A stretch of DNA of 64,000 nt from Rhyacophila brunnea (lineage: Eukaryota > Arthropoda > Insecta > Trichoptera > Rhyacophilidae): the NCBI GenBank assembly GCA_022495005.1, contig JAGYXB010000135.1, forward strand, positions 3,472,001 to 3,536,000, read 5' to 3'. The notes beneath the pieces were generated by a model. That model was not told the origin of the DNA and searched no databases. It saw only the letters and a list, made by a program, of their open reading frames with translations. The translations under genes and the position numbers were made by a program. This document shows, one piece after another, positions 10,918-23,485 of the stretch. Positions within the stretch are counted from its first letter, which is position 1. The number at the start of each line of letters is the position of its first letter.

Positions 10918-12719
10918 AATGAAGCAGTGAAGTAGCTACATCATTGCAAGAGTATATCGGACAAGGGGGTCTAAATCTCAGTCATCATAATTATAGCTGT
11001 TAATGAATTGTCTATCTTATAGTATTGTGACGTTCACAAAAAGAAATAATAAATACATCACATGGAAATTTTAAAAAATAATTGGAAATAAATTTAAAGC
11101 TCTTCACATTGATTTTAGATGGAAAAGCCGATTGGATTAAATCGAAAAAAAATGAAAAGGAGCATAAAAAGCTCCCGAGTTTCATTTTGGACGTATTTTT
11201 TTTCAAAATCCTAGGTGTTTCTATTATGTGTTTTACTACTGTAATTAGGTATCATAATTAGTGACCTGTTAGTGTTTTTTTTATTACTCTTCCTCCCTAC
11301 CCTTCAATCATTTTCCCGTCTCGATTACATAGGCAATTATGACTTTCAAGCAAAATTTACGATGTGTTTTATTTCCAAGTGATAAATGTTTGTCTTTTAT
11401 GTATTTCTTAACTGTGACCTATTTCTTCCTGCAGAGTATTTTTCATAAAAACATGATAATGTTTTAGTACAAAAATATTTTAGGGGTGTCTTGATATAAT
11501 CTGTTTTGGAATACGCGGGACACAGAACAGACACAGAATACGTATGTAGCTATAGGTAACGAGTTGCCGTGTTACAAATGGGATGGAGCATGCTTCAGCC
11601 GACCTTCCTTCTCCGCACGAACCCTTTTGAGTCCTGTTTCCAGGACCGGATCGGGAATTTCTATTTCGCAGAATGATTCACGGTCCCCCGAGTGTCGGGA
11701 ATAAAAAGAGAGGCCGGTTTTTTCTCTAAACTTACTTTTATGGGAATATAGGAACTTGGTAATCGCTGTGGCAATTTCACGTTTCTTAGATAATTTATTA
11801 AACAATGTTTTTAAATAAACTTCCTAATATTACGATGAAGCTTAAAAATATATGAAAAAGCGCATTGCAGATTTATTTGTAAAATAATTTATAGTTATGC
11901 TGAAAGATGTACTTATTTTCAATTTTGATATTCAAACACCTTTACTGTTACAGACCTAAAAGTGGTTTTTTTATAAGCACCTACAGTGGCCAATTCATTA
12001 TTTAGGTGAACAACTACGTTAAATCGCAAACCATAGTACGTAAGTAAGTACCTAAATAACCTAATCAAAACGTCCAAACAGACCTGAATCTATTTAGTTA
12101 CAAACAATGTTCCCAATTTCCTAATCATCATAGATCTCCCAACACTGATAATAGTGTTTTTATAACCATACGAAATTTAATTAAATTAAATTGTGCACTA
12201 AAAAAATGACAGAGAGTAGAAAACTAGAATCAATAAGAATTAAAATTAAAATTTCATGAAGGATGTACCCTTAGTCGACAGTATTAAGTTGCATAGGTAC
12301 TAAAATCGTTCTGGAAACGTTGTCAAGACTTTTGATATTAATAATACAACACAATTAAATAAAAAAGGTCTTTCGTACATAAATACACCACAAAGCATAA
12401 ATACGTCAAGAAAGGTTTCATCTGCTCAAACATTTTCGTCTGACCAAACTGAAACTAACCATGGTATAAAATAAAATCTGTGTAAGAAGTAAAAGTAGCG
12501 CGGCAGCTATGTAGCGGAGTCTCACGTTAAACTTGTCGGTCTATACTAGCAAAGATTTAATTTCTACGATTGAATTATCCTTTTGTGTTGAAGTTGGTGG
12601 GTGCCGAGATTCTCGTGTATAGCCAGATGTACGAACGCCTCCATAATCAGCAAACTCCAGATTCGAAACAGACTATCCTCGGTTTGACTTTACCGAACTC
12701 TTAAATTATTTTGTCATAT
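10918..12719. other. AT-rich DNA, no gene identified
   Basis: A minus-strand open frame at 11572-11805 (77 codons) sits in a slightly GC-richer patch, but I recognise no domain. The rest is AT-rich with no clear repeats. Confidence 0.25.
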
Positions 12720-12945
12720 AGCCCGCAGAGAAGATGACGATCTGGAAAAAACTCGTGATTTACCTACGGCTAAAGTCGAAGGTCGGAGAGGGCGCGAAAG
12801 AACTGCCTCCAGACGGATAGACCAAATCAGTGCCAAAGGTTTCGCATTGACGTGTTGCTGAATGTCGAGAGGGATGGAACAAAACCATGGAAAAAGCTGT
12901 CAGACGGCCAGATCATCTGAGTCATGATTCTCAGTCATAAAGTCC
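12720..12945 (+). pseudogene. LINE ORF2 C-terminal fragment, degraded
   Basis: Translation gives an EGRRGRERTASRRIDQIS-like segment and, after a frame disruption, pieces resembling RRPDHLSHDSQS. These fit the GRRGRGR...RWTDQI...GHDPQS tail found at the end of insect endonuclease/reverse-transcriptase proteins. A more intact relative is at 43486-43917. Stops and frame changes make it a relic. Confidence 0.55.
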
Positions 12946-15929
12946 CGACAAAGAAGACAAGAAATTGTCTTACAAAATAAAACTATTTAAAAATGATGTA
13001 TTTATGTAATCATATTATAGTAGGTAGGTACATGATGTTTGTATAGCATTAATTCAGTATAAAAAACAATAAATATTATATTAAATTAAGAGATTTATTC
13101 AGTAAAGTGAAAAATAAATAAATCAACCGGATCTTAGAAGACATGGATACATGTTAAAAAATACCTAATGCAATAAATTATTATTGTTAACACAGGAACT
13201 AGGTATGTATGTATGTACGTTCACGGTTACACCGACGATGGAAAACAAACCAATCTGCCCTCAAACAAGCCTTCACTGCAGTGGTAAAAGATCTAAAATC
13301 TGAGACGCATGTTTCAAAAGTGGACGAAACGAACGGAAAATAAAATTGAATGCATTTTAATGCTTTAAATTATTAAAATAAGCAAAAAATGAAGAATAGA
13401 TAGAATTGATTATGTACAATTTAATGTAAATATAAGCATTTATTACCAACCACTGGTACAAACAGAATTGCATAAAAATGTAGGTAGAATACTCAACCTT
13501 TCGTCGCCGCTATTTTTGCATTGATTTGTTTTATACATTTCAGCGAAAACGAAAGCGATGATGGTATTGAATGACTGATTTTTATCCCAGGAAATCATAA
13601 TTACACAGAAGACAGAAATTTGCACACTGCTAGCTCACTCATTTGCGCGATTACTTTGGCTCCGGTCGCCGATAACACGTCCGACACGACGATAACCTTA
13701 CCTAATAGTTTCAGGAGTTCAGAATATATGAAGAGTAACTTATAATTTTATTTATAACAGCCGTAATGGACAATTACCTAAATGACACGATACGTCAGTA
13801 TAAAAATGCCTACTTTACATTTTTTTAGGTTAGTGTGAGTGTTTAGTTAAAGTGATTTCAAATAATCAACGAAATTAAGCAAACTATAATTACAATAGCC
13901 TTATTCTTCTTTTCTTCATGACTGAGGTTCATGGCCTGGATGATTTGGCAATCGGTCAGCCAACATCGGCAGCGTCAATATTTTATAATCACAATAAAAG
14001 AAAAATATAGTACATCGATGTTTTGAGCTGCCGTATCCACTAATATTTCAACGATACTTGACTATAATTATAAAAATAACGTACCTATCCATAAATCGCA
14101 GGAAATCTGCAAATCCAGACGAGTGAGGAAGAATCGGTAGGTTCTATGCAATTATTAATTTAACGTGTGCCTTGACTTACCGTGTGCGCCCACTTTCCGT
14201 CTGGTCGTCGAGACTGGACCCCATTATAATACTCAATGTAGGAGACAGTAGGCGCGGTAAGCGTACGCGGGGTTTACATAAAAACACAACAACAGACGGC
14301 GTTAATGGGCGCGCACGGTTATACACAGCTATAGTTTATAACGAGCACACGCGATAGAAATGAAACTTTTTTTGATTTGCTCTTCATTATCGTCGTCACT
14401 GTAATCTATTCCACCTTCACTGCATCAGCATAATATTATGTACTTACTTCAGACACCTATTCCAATCAAGTACATAAAGTTAAAGGGCATGTATCAGAAA
14501 TTTTGTCAGCTAGATAAATTCGGCTGAATATTCAAGGCACGTGGTGGAATTTAAATTATTGCAGAATAATAATTACTAATAAACAAAATATAAAATATAA
14601 AAAATACACAAAAAATTCAGATAGGCAGGAAATATTAAAAATAAAATACGGTGCACTACAGAAATGACACGACAGAATTTTGTAACAGGAGAGCAGACAC
14701 ACATGTCAGATAGATAAATAACATCATAGAATGTAAGCCAGAAGTAGGCTTTGTAGTGGAGATGCCGCATATCAGGGTTACATAAGCACACAAGGTCCCT
14801 CAGAGCTTGTTATTATTTCACATTTGTCATGTATTATTAAATATTATTATGGTTCAAATTTGACAAAGCATTTTCACTGAATGATTATAATAAAGGAAAA
14901 TATTCTTCGACATTTTTGAATTTTCCATTGCACTCCATCATTGATATCGAAACACCATGATAGATCATCAATACCCGAAGTCAAGAGGTAAGCATAATCG
15001 TCTGGTCGGCCGGTCAGTTGCGCAAATTGGTGATTATAATATAATTATAGGTATAGCTCGCATGATGGCCCGCGTAGAAGTTGCATCAAAATAGTGACCA
15101 GTAGTTCATAAAATAGAGTGGGTAAATAAATTATTGTGTATATTGTACATAAAAATATTGTGTCGCCTGCTAAAGTCGACGTCGATCAATTTTGTTGATA
15201 ACAGAAGCTACGCCCGACGCACAGTATAAAATACACAGAAGAGAATAAAATACTGCCATTCATGATATTAGGTATTATTCATTAATCATTATCAATGAAT
15301 AACTACTACTCTGCCCTCTTAAAATATTAATTACATCAACTCTATGTGGGCGATTAGGAGATAAAAAGGTTCTAAAGTTTTAAGCATAAAAAATATTTAC
15401 CTACTCATTTTATGTAATTAATAGGAAAATTTGTTAAAGAATATAATGTAATTAGTATGTAAAATAAAATACAGTATATATGTAGGTACCTTCCTTTACA
15501 TAAAATCTGTGAATAGTTTTAATAAACGACAGGTAAATAAATTTTAATTACATTTAAAATTTGGATATAATAATATTATCTATTGACTTGAAGATCAGTG
15601 AGGTAGGTAGCAACTTAACTTAATCTGAGGGGTGCCTAAGTACGTCCCCAGCTTTCGATTTCGATGAAAGTGTTTAAACATAGATTAAATATAACTGTTT
15701 AAACAAAATATTACATATTAGATAGATTCGCCCTGATTAGCGACGAACAAAACATCGGAGTATCAATAGACTTGAGGGTGCATATCTAAGGAGATGGCAC
15801 TTTACAAAGAGAGCTCGCTATCCGAATGAAAATTACTGGATCAACATTCAACTCGATGCGGGATGCGGATTGACGGCTGTACTCGGTTAAAATCAAATTC
15901 TGCTTATTCGACGCTTATACTTAGCTTCG
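12946..15929. other. AT-rich DNA, no gene identified
   Basis: The stretch holds short frames only. Small GC-richer patches near 13630-13700 and 14170-14350 are unlike known proteins. No terminal inverted repeats were seen. Confidence 0.25.
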
Positions 15930-16225
15930 AGAACTGGTTACTGAGATATTGGTTGAGCAGTTGGGTGGTATGACTTTATGAGTACCTAATTAGGAGGTAC
16001 GCACGCAGCTTCTCATCACGCTGAGAGTGAATAGGCGACGTTGGCCACGTACTGCGGATGCCCCAAAATAATTTTAACCCGGCCTGTCTGTTCTTCAGGT
16101 TCCGGCATCCTAAGTAGCCGATGACTACAATCTACATTCTACAGAGTGTATTTATGTTGGAGCTTCGGGATACTAGCATGACCTGGGAAGATACGAGAAG
16201 ACTGGCGAGCGACAGAGATTCTTGG
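15930..16225 (+). pseudogene. LINE ORF2 C-terminal fragment (TWEDxRRLASDRxSW family)
   Basis: The frame includes SMTWEDTRRLASDRDSWKQQ, the usual end of one insect LINE lineage (GRP..RW.D.....TWE.A..LA.DR..W). Upstream sequence (LRVNRRRWPRTADAP-like) and a TTCGAGAAC stretch near 15930 match the reverse-oriented fragment at 53264-53640, so the homologous segment is longer than the open frame. Frame breaks show it is inactive. Confidence 0.6.
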
Positions 16226-16335
16226 AAGCAACAGTGTGTCCATAGTTCAGTACACTACTGTAATTGCGTCGCATGGTCTGATGTATTGTTAAAAAAAGAG
16301 AACATAATAATTATTTTGTATATTAACATACCCAG

Positions 16336-16550
16336 AGGTCACGGAGAGTTGAGGCTTTTGAAGTGTGGATATATAGACTCGTTATCAAAATTCCTTGGAC
16401 TGACCGAGTGACAAAATATAATGACGTTATCAATCGAATAGAAAAGGACCAAAAAGAGGACAACAGTACAGCATTCCCCAACTTGTCATCCGAGGAATGG
16501 AACAACAGGATAAGCATGGCAGAGGACGACGCCGCATGTCGTGTCTGATA
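16336..16550 (+). pseudogene. LINE ORF2 fragment of a second lineage (EAFExW..R..KIPWTDRVT)
   Basis: The frame encodes RRVEAFEVWIYRLVIKIPWT then DRVTKYNDVINRI, matching the conserved (R)LEAFEMWIYRRMLKISWTDRVTNEEVLRRI block of non-LTR reverse transcriptases. The end reads EEWNNRISMAEDDAACRV and stops before an AAGAAGAAG run, consistent with a 3' microsatellite tail. It lies about 100 bases after a different LINE fragment. Confidence 0.65.
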
Positions 16551-18620
16551 AGAAGAAGAAGATATTAATATAATATGTTATGCTAATTATTAATATTGTA
16601 ATTTGACCATTTCAGATATCTGTCGTTTGTATTATGTTCAACTAAAGTATTGATTGATAAGCAATTAATTTAAAAATCAATATCTAAGATAAAACTGTGG
16701 GATGGTAAGTATTGGTAAGTATTTTTTATCGTGGTGTAAGTAAGAACCGTGATACGAAGCTATGCAAATTATTATCATGTACCTATGTTTTGTTGATAAT
16801 AATAGTATGTGGTACTATGCAAATAATACCGGTGTAGCTTCTGATTACCTGATACATAACGCCGCGATACACACAGACAGGCGACAAATTTGTGGCGTCG
16901 ATCGTGATGTGATAAGTTTTGCGGAACGTGGCACAATTCACAAATTACGGTTCGTTTTGTTTGAAAAACTCCCATGATAATGATAAGCATGTCACCAGGG
17001 ATTGTCCATTTATGCAAGCAAAAAAATAGTAACCATCGTAAATACGATGAAAGACGAATCCTGATTAATTGTCAATCAAGTCGCCTGGCGTATGTATGTA
17101 TGGAATTTCGGTCTTGGTAGACTTTCTCTTTCTAGGTACTGAACATGTAATTATTTTACATTAGGGATACTTTGTGAATTCAGAAACAGTTCAATGGTAA
17201 TTTGTATACTTAGTAAGTATCTACTTCTACATTATGACATAACATGTAAGTAATAATACTGAGAATCGAAGTTGTATCATCAATTCTAGGATTTCGCTTT
17301 CCATTTTAAATGTTAGCAGAATAATTTCATTTAATAAAAAGACCACCGTAGAATTCGCCCGAAAAAAAACTTAATAAAAATCTAAATGTATAAAATTAAA
17401 GCAAAAAAATACCTCTGGTCTACTGATTATGTTAGCTATATAAAGTGACTTCGCATTTCAGGTTAATTTTAAGAGAACTTTACACTCTCTTATACTATGG
17501 CATTCCACCATATTTTCAGATTCATCTAATTTTTTAATCAGGTCTCCGATCCCCCAAAAACTTTGGTGGATTTGTTCCCTTCGATTGAATTCAATTTTAT
17601 CATAACATTTTAATCTGCACTTCTCAGACTTTCATAATGATAAACGCCATTTTGAGTTGTCCCTCTATGAAATGCAAAATTCACAAAACAATATTTTCAC
17701 AAAACGATATCTCAACTTGTACCTTTATGGAACTGAGAGAGTGTTTAAGTTTATTTATTTCCGTATGCAGACATCTGTCCAACGAGAGAAAACCAGTATT
17801 TTTACGAGGTGTCCTTTTGTGGAACTGAAAAGGAGCAATATTCGAATATAATGGGTAATATAACTCAAAACATCAAATTTTGGACTTGTCGTTCTTCAAA
17901 CAAGGACGTGAGCCGCCATTTTGTTTTCAGAGCTGCCAATAGAAGAATAAAATGATGAACTTGTTACCAATCATTCGATTCGAAAATCGAACAGACTTCA
18001 AAATTCCTAGTACGAAATGGGTATATGACTCCCTCTATCTTAGTATCCAAATTATTTGCATGCAAGTTGATTCATTAACAAGTCAAGTCAATACATGTTA
18101 ATATACATGCCATCAATAGGTATAATACATAAAAGAGCAAAACTAAATCGGCGATGGCAGTCTGCAGAAAAGAATGAAAGCCGCACGAAAAATAAGCATC
18201 ATTTATCTACAAGCTCCGGAAAATTCACAAGAAACACCGCCCATGGCGTCGATATTACCACGACACGGCCTGAGAGGAAATGTGCCAGCGTTATAAAAAA
18301 AAAGCCCCACGGGGCGTCGGGCACGCTTGGTTAGACATGGGGGCCGCGAAATTGGGGAGCCGGGAGTGTCTGAGGGTTTAGGGGGAATGTGGAGGCGAAT
18401 GAGGGAACAGAATGACAGTATCAGGGCGGTTTTGACAAGTAATTTCTTTGGCCCATATTGAGAGAGGTGACAAAGTTTACTTGTATATTATAGTTCCTTA
18501 CCTATGTATTCGTGAGGATAATTTCTATCAATATTCTATCTTCTATCTATAGTCTATACTAAACGTGTGATAAGTCTTGTTGAGGTAAAGTTGAGGCAAT
18601 AAACGTAGTTTGAGCCATGT
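16551..18620. other. No gene identified; GC-richer patch at 18230-18440
   Basis: Short frames only. Region 17480-17960 looks like old repeat sequence, but I could not name a family. The patch at 18230-18440 is relatively rich in CG and GGG and may be a conserved element. Confidence 0.25.
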
Positions 18621-18680
18621 GCCAGGACTCGAAATGAAGTGGAGCCCACCGGAGCACTAGTCCGGTTCGTGAAATATCCG
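18621..18680. mobile_element. hAT terminus fragment, CAGGGCTCGAAAT family
   Basis: The sequence CAGGACTCGAAATGAAG... with a following CCGGAGC block matches the left end of the complete element at 21523-21736 (CAGGGCTCGAAATGGAA). A GTCCGGTTCGTGAAAT stretch also matches that element's other end. I could not find a clean right terminus. Confidence 0.5.
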
Positions 18681-20978
18681 AGACTATTGCTCTGTCTCGT
18701 CTCTTATTTTAAATATACTTTTAAAGTTTAATACACAACTTGTCGGATACTTATGATGTATGTTACACCCCATTTATGTCAGCAAAGACTTTATCAGGCA
18801 TGTTTTTGTCACAATTGAAATTAGTTAGAAAAAAATAATCAAAAAAATAAAATAGCTTTATCGCTTTTATTTATCCATAGTAACCGTTTGATATTTTGTT
18901 TGTGATTGGTTATAATATAAAATAACTCCCGAGGATTGTATAAATAAACAAATAATATGTTATACTTCTCGTGTACTGTGTCAGTGTCGAAAATGATGGA
19001 TTTTAGGTATCTGTGCGAGCTTAGCCTTAGCGTAAATAATCTGTAAACTTTGTAGGAAATACGTGTACCCATATACCTTGTTTTTTTCTCATCTTAGAAA
19101 TTAACATTTTATAATCACATAATATATTAACAACATAAAATAGTAATCGGTATTATGGTAAACGTTGTCGTGTTAAAAATGAGAATAAAACCATATTTGT
19201 TACATCATATGTCCATAAAATAAGTCGATAATTGGATAAAATTGTCAATGAAGTTTGTAATTAACTCATAATTTCGGATAAACTTTCGTGTTCCGTATTT
19301 GCTTCTTTTTCATTCTTTCAGAATCGAGAGCTTTTTTTGCTCTTTCTTGAATAATCGGCTTTTCCAAGCCGAGAGCATTATTTTAGCTTGTCCTTCCAGC
19401 AGCAGCACCAGATGAATGCGGTGTATCTACGACTAAAGTGAATTTAATTATTATAATCGGCCCATGAAGAGTTTAGTCGTAAATCTATTAGTCAAGATTT
19501 ACAGTAGGTACCTATGTCAGGAAGCCCACGATTTCCTACATATAACTAGGTATATCGTTAGGTGGTATTGAAGAGTTGTTTGGTTAGTAAAAAATCAACA
19601 AAGGCTATCGTGAAATGATAGAGAAAGAAATGAATGATTGTCAAATCGTTCATCATTATTAAATATGGTAAAAAAACATATTACAATGACGACGATAAGG
19701 CCATGAACAAGGACGAGCTGCCATGTTTTAATTTCAATTCTCTAAGTTTTAAAATAGGTAGTAATTTTCTTCTGGCTGGAGTGTCATCAATTATTTTTCA
19801 ACTTGGTACTTGGGTACTTAAATGTAATATATTATTACATCCCTCGTGTAGTAAAACCATTTTGGTACCTATTCAAAGTTCAGTTTATTGGTGTTAATAA
19901 AAAAAATCGCACAGTGGTTTATTATTCGAGTTGTGTAGTTTCCAGCGGAATGACAAATATGTAGGTAGATTATTATCCAGTTTTTATGCTTTCACTTTCC
20001 TCATTACTACTAGTATTCTGTTTCCAATACGTCCCTGGAACAAATATGGTAGGATTTCCAAGCGAGGCGGGCTGGAAGCTTCAGGCGAAGATACGTATTG
20101 CCGTTTGATTTCTCGCAACGGACGGAAATTTAGCCCCGTATTCGATACGATTATCGGGGGACATCAGGGGTGGTATGCCATCCACGTTACAGAATTACTG
20201 CAATAGTATTGTATCCGAGAATGGAACACTCACGACGTACCATCTTCACCTCACAATAGATGTAGTAAATAAACAGATGCAGTGTTTATATACAATGCAG
20301 AAATGCTACGAAATAGTTGTCCATGAAATTTAAGCCATTCCGAGAATCATAAACGCTGAGAACGTCGGGACGCGTAATTGTAATATTTTTTCTTAACGCT
20401 CGATTCGTTCGATTCGACACTATTATATTGTCAGTCAATGCAATTGGCATACTTAAACTAGCCTCATTTTCAATTGATCTATGCTCCGTGCTTGACCTGA
20501 TGTCGAGCCTCATTTTCAGTAGAACATTCATTGATAGGTCTAACACTTTTATTTATTTTACACTACAGTGAAAATTAAAAATATTGCAGAATCAAGGCGT
20601 TCACAACACGAGATAAGGATAACATAGGTACTATATTATCGCAAATTTCTATAGTTTTGACAGAAAACAAGACATCTGCGCATGTTCAATGCTATATTAT
20701 TCCACGATAACAATATTTAAACAAAGGACAGGGTACCTAACAAAAAGAGTAAAGAAGTAGATGGAAGTCCAACGATAAGCTAAGTAGATCCTATTTTTAA
20801 AAAAATATAGAAAACAACGTCATTATGACCCTTCAGCCGAAGCGATTTCTTTGGTTCTTCTTTTGCTCTATGAAATGAATAAAATTATGTACACATTATT
20901 ACTATTACATCAATGGAATTCGAGCAGTGGTTTTCTCGTTTCCCATGGTGTGACGAAAGAATTCGAATTAACCTATCA
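18681..20978. other. AT-rich DNA, no gene identified
   Basis: A plus-strand frame at 19931-20206 and a minus-strand frame at 20286-20546 are open for 85-90 codons but show no known motif. They are probably chance frames, possibly conserved non-coding sequence at 20040-20200. Confidence 0.25.
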
Positions 20979-21201
20979 CAGGGATGGCGAACCTATGGTA
21001 CGCGTGCCACTGGTGGCACGCGAGATGATTTTGCATGGCACGCGTTTGAAGAGAAAAAAAAACACCTATAATAATAATAAATGACGGATCGCATTGTATA
21101 AAAAATAGCAGGCAAATACTCTTCAAGAATAAGCATTACTTTTAATGTAATTATATAATTGCATATGTCAGTCTTTAGAATTTATGTCATCATCATCATC
21201 A

Positions 21202-21283
21202 TCAGTCGGGGTCAATCCACTGCTGGATGAAGGCCTCCCCAAGCTTTCTCCAACTCTCTCGGTCCTGTGTCGTTCGCTGCCAC
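21202..21283 (-). pseudogene. LINE ORF2 C-terminus with CATCAT tail, inside the hAT element
   Basis: The minus strand encodes WQRTTQDRESWRKLGEAFI followed by QQWIDPD and a stop. This matches the DRxxWRxxGEAFVQQW tail of a very common insect LINE. It is followed by a (GAT)n run, the usual 3' microsatellite tail of that lineage. A relative in the opposite orientation lies at 22092-22223. Confidence 0.75.
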
Positions 21284-21522
21284 GTATTTCCGCCGAACTT
21301 TGTAACGAAGTATATAATATTATCACACTAACCTCATCAAGTGGCGGAGGATGCCGTGCCGCAAACCTCTAATTTTGATCGATTTACGATGCTTGAGACA
21401 ACTGTAGCGAGAAAATGCTTCATTTGATCAGAGCAATTCTCGTGTCAGTTTGTGCGATTAGAACCAAATTAATTAATACATTAACAAACAATTTCACTTC
21501 TACCCACAAAAAATGAATGCAC

Positions 21523-21736
21523 CAGGGCTCGAAATGGAACGGAACGCACCGGAGCGCCGTTCCGATTAATAAAATCTCGTAGGAAAATAATTTGACCGTC
21601 TGAGCTAGATCGGCCATAAAACAAAAAAACCTAACACTTATTTTTATAAAATACTCATAAATTTAGATAACTATATTAATATTTTCGTAAAATCATCGAG
21701 CGCTCCGGTTCGTAAAATTTTCCATTTCGAGCGCTG
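21523..21736. mobile_element. Nested hAT MITE with exact 8-bp target-site duplication
   Basis: The termini are CAGGGCTCGAAATGGAA and, inverted, CAGCGCTCGAAATGGAA, followed on both sides by an ACCGGAGCG motif. Identical GAATGCAC repeats flank it (21515-21522 and 21737-21744). It is 214 bp, non-coding, and sits wholly inside the hAT element at 20979-22062, so it inserted later. Confidence 0.9.
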
Positions 21737-21853
21737 GAATGCACCAAATAAGAAACATAAACTTGGTGAAACTAGTAGTAGGTGGTAAATTCTGGCAGAC
21801 AGTTTCAAAATTAGTGAACCGAAATGTATGACGTAATTGAAAAAGTGATATAG

Positions 21854-21854
<1 letters not shown>

Positions 21855-21902
<48 letters not shown>
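21855..21902. repeat. (AT)n(GT)n microsatellite
   Basis: A run of about 15 AT units passes directly into about nine GT units. It lies within the hAT element at 20979-22062. Confidence 0.95.
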
Positions 21903-22091
21903 CTATGTTCTGTGAGTGGTATCTAGAACATCACCATTTTTTTTAAATTCAATTTTTAAAAACTATATTTTCATCGTGAAAAACTACTCGGCACGTCAGA
22001 TAGTTGAAAATTAATATTTGCGAAATTTTGGCACGCGTACATAAAAAGGTTCGCCAACCCTGACCTATCACAATATTACTATGTGATTAGA

Positions 22092-22223
22092 CGTCATAAA
22101 ACCCGCTGGATAGACGAGATCATAAAGTTCAGTGGATGTACGAGGGAGCAAAGAACTAGGGATCGAGAAGAGTGAACACAGCTAGCGGAGGCCTTCATCA
22201 AGCAGTGGATCGACCCTAGTTGA
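22092..22223 (+). pseudogene. LINE ORF2 C-terminal fragment
   Basis: The frame encodes RHKTRWIDEIIKFSG, then TRDREE, a TGA stop, TQLAEAFIKQWIDPS and the natural stop, followed by a GATGATGA tail. This is the (R.P.TRW.D.I....)(DR..W..L.EA...QW) signature of a common insect non-LTR element. The internal stop replaces the conserved tryptophan position. It starts about 30 bases after the hAT element. Confidence 0.7.
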
Positions 22224-23032
22224 CGATGATGAATACTATTTTAGTGAATATTTTTTAGTGTCTCAGTGTGAATTTACGGCACACTCGACAAAACAAGCAA
22301 ACCGTCCATCGTTCGTGTCCGCGTCGTTCGTGCCCCGCCTCGCTCGCTCGCTTGGAGACCGACCGAACGAATAAGCGAAAAAATGTATTAGGCAGTCAGA
22401 AGGAGCGAAAGGTAATGAAAAATGTAGCGATAACGGCGATATAAGCATACGAAATAAATAATAATAAATAAAGCATTTTTGCGGAGCCATTCCGTATAAC
22501 GCTAGGTTTACCTTGTCACTCTTATGTAGTCCTAATACAAAGTGTTGCCTTTGAGAATACAAAATACTAATTTTCAGCTCGCACACAGCAAGCTTGCAAC
22601 AGCAATTTTTCTCTATGCAACACGGATATAGAGAGAGATAAGATTCGCGCTCAAATAAATACAATATGGATTCTAACTGGTTTGCGGTCATTTTTATAAC
22701 AATAATTAATTTGTCAATAATAACTTATTGAAAAGTGAACTGTGGTGTTAAAATATGTAACCAACAACCTCGAAAATTGTATTTTTAGGCATACCAGATT
22801 ACCTGATAATTAATTAATATTGTGAAAAGAGTCAATAATGGTCATATGATAAGAGTTTTAGGCGATAAATTCGTACTGTTTTCGCTTATAATAGGGAGAA
22901 AGAGAAATATTGGTAGGTATTTATGTGGATAGGGAGCATAAAGTTGAAAAAAAAAATATTGTGACACAAAATGTGCTCACCAAATTGTTTCATAATATTG
23001 CTCTGTAGCTGACATGACGTCTCATAATTAAA
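22224..23032. other. No gene identified
   Basis: A GC-richer part at 22270-22380 contains CGTTCGTG and CTCGCTCGCT repeats. A long minus-strand frame (22263-22691) crosses it but has no recognisable domain. Confidence 0.25.
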
Positions 23033-23485
23033 AATAATTACAAGATAAAAAAAAACTTTTTATATACTTACAACGTTTTTAAATTTTCTGTTGAATCATA
23101 TAAACTTGACTTGACTAGCTTAAACGATCAAAAAAATTTATACTTGATAGAAATAATAATGAAATGTGATTTTGACATTTCATATTGATTTCCATAGTAA
23201 CGCACGTATATATTATTAATTAAGTTGCTAGGACCCCAGAACTACCAACCAATAATAGTGGATTGGATTACGGATTTCTGCCGAAATAACTTTTCATACA
23301 AAACAGAATTAACTGAAAATGAATTTAATTCTACATAAAGATGGCTAAAAGTATTAAAAAATGCATTGGCATCGTGTTCTGATATATTATAAAAGTTTCA
23401 AATGTCTAGCTAGTCGGGAAGTTAGTTAAAAATCGATTGCAAGATTTGTACTGGATAAACAACCACCGGACAAATAAGAATACGA
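23033..23485 (-). repeat. Dispersed repeat family R2, copy with empty MITE site
   Basis: This is the inverted counterpart of 63195-63885. Long stretches agree, for example AAAAATCGATTGCAAGATTT, ATGCATTGGCATCGTGTTCTGA and GATGGCTAAAAGTATT, allowing for changes. At the position where the other copy carries a 246-bp insertion this copy has the uninterrupted GGTCCTAGCAACTT (read on the minus strand). The family is unnamed by me; ends are approximate. Confidence 0.75.

Larger units (their letters stand above)
20979..22062. mobile_element. hAT element, non-autonomous, with exact 8-bp target-site duplication
   Basis: The termini are CAGGGATGGCGAACCTA... and, inverted, CAGGGTTGGCGAACCTTTT, and both continue into a GTACGCGTGCCA motif. 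The flanks carry an identical ACCTATCA at 20971-20978 and 22063-22070. CAGGG termini and an 8-bp duplication are diagnostic of the hAT superfamily. Inside are a reverse LINE tail (21202-21283), a second nested hAT element (21523-21736) and an (AT)n(GT)n tract. No transposase is present. Confidence 0.9.

Noticed and set aside
22263..22691. 142-codon minus-strand open frame as a gene
   Set aside because: No domain, no start context, and amino-acid composition typical of chance frames. It crosses a GC-richer patch where stops are rarer.
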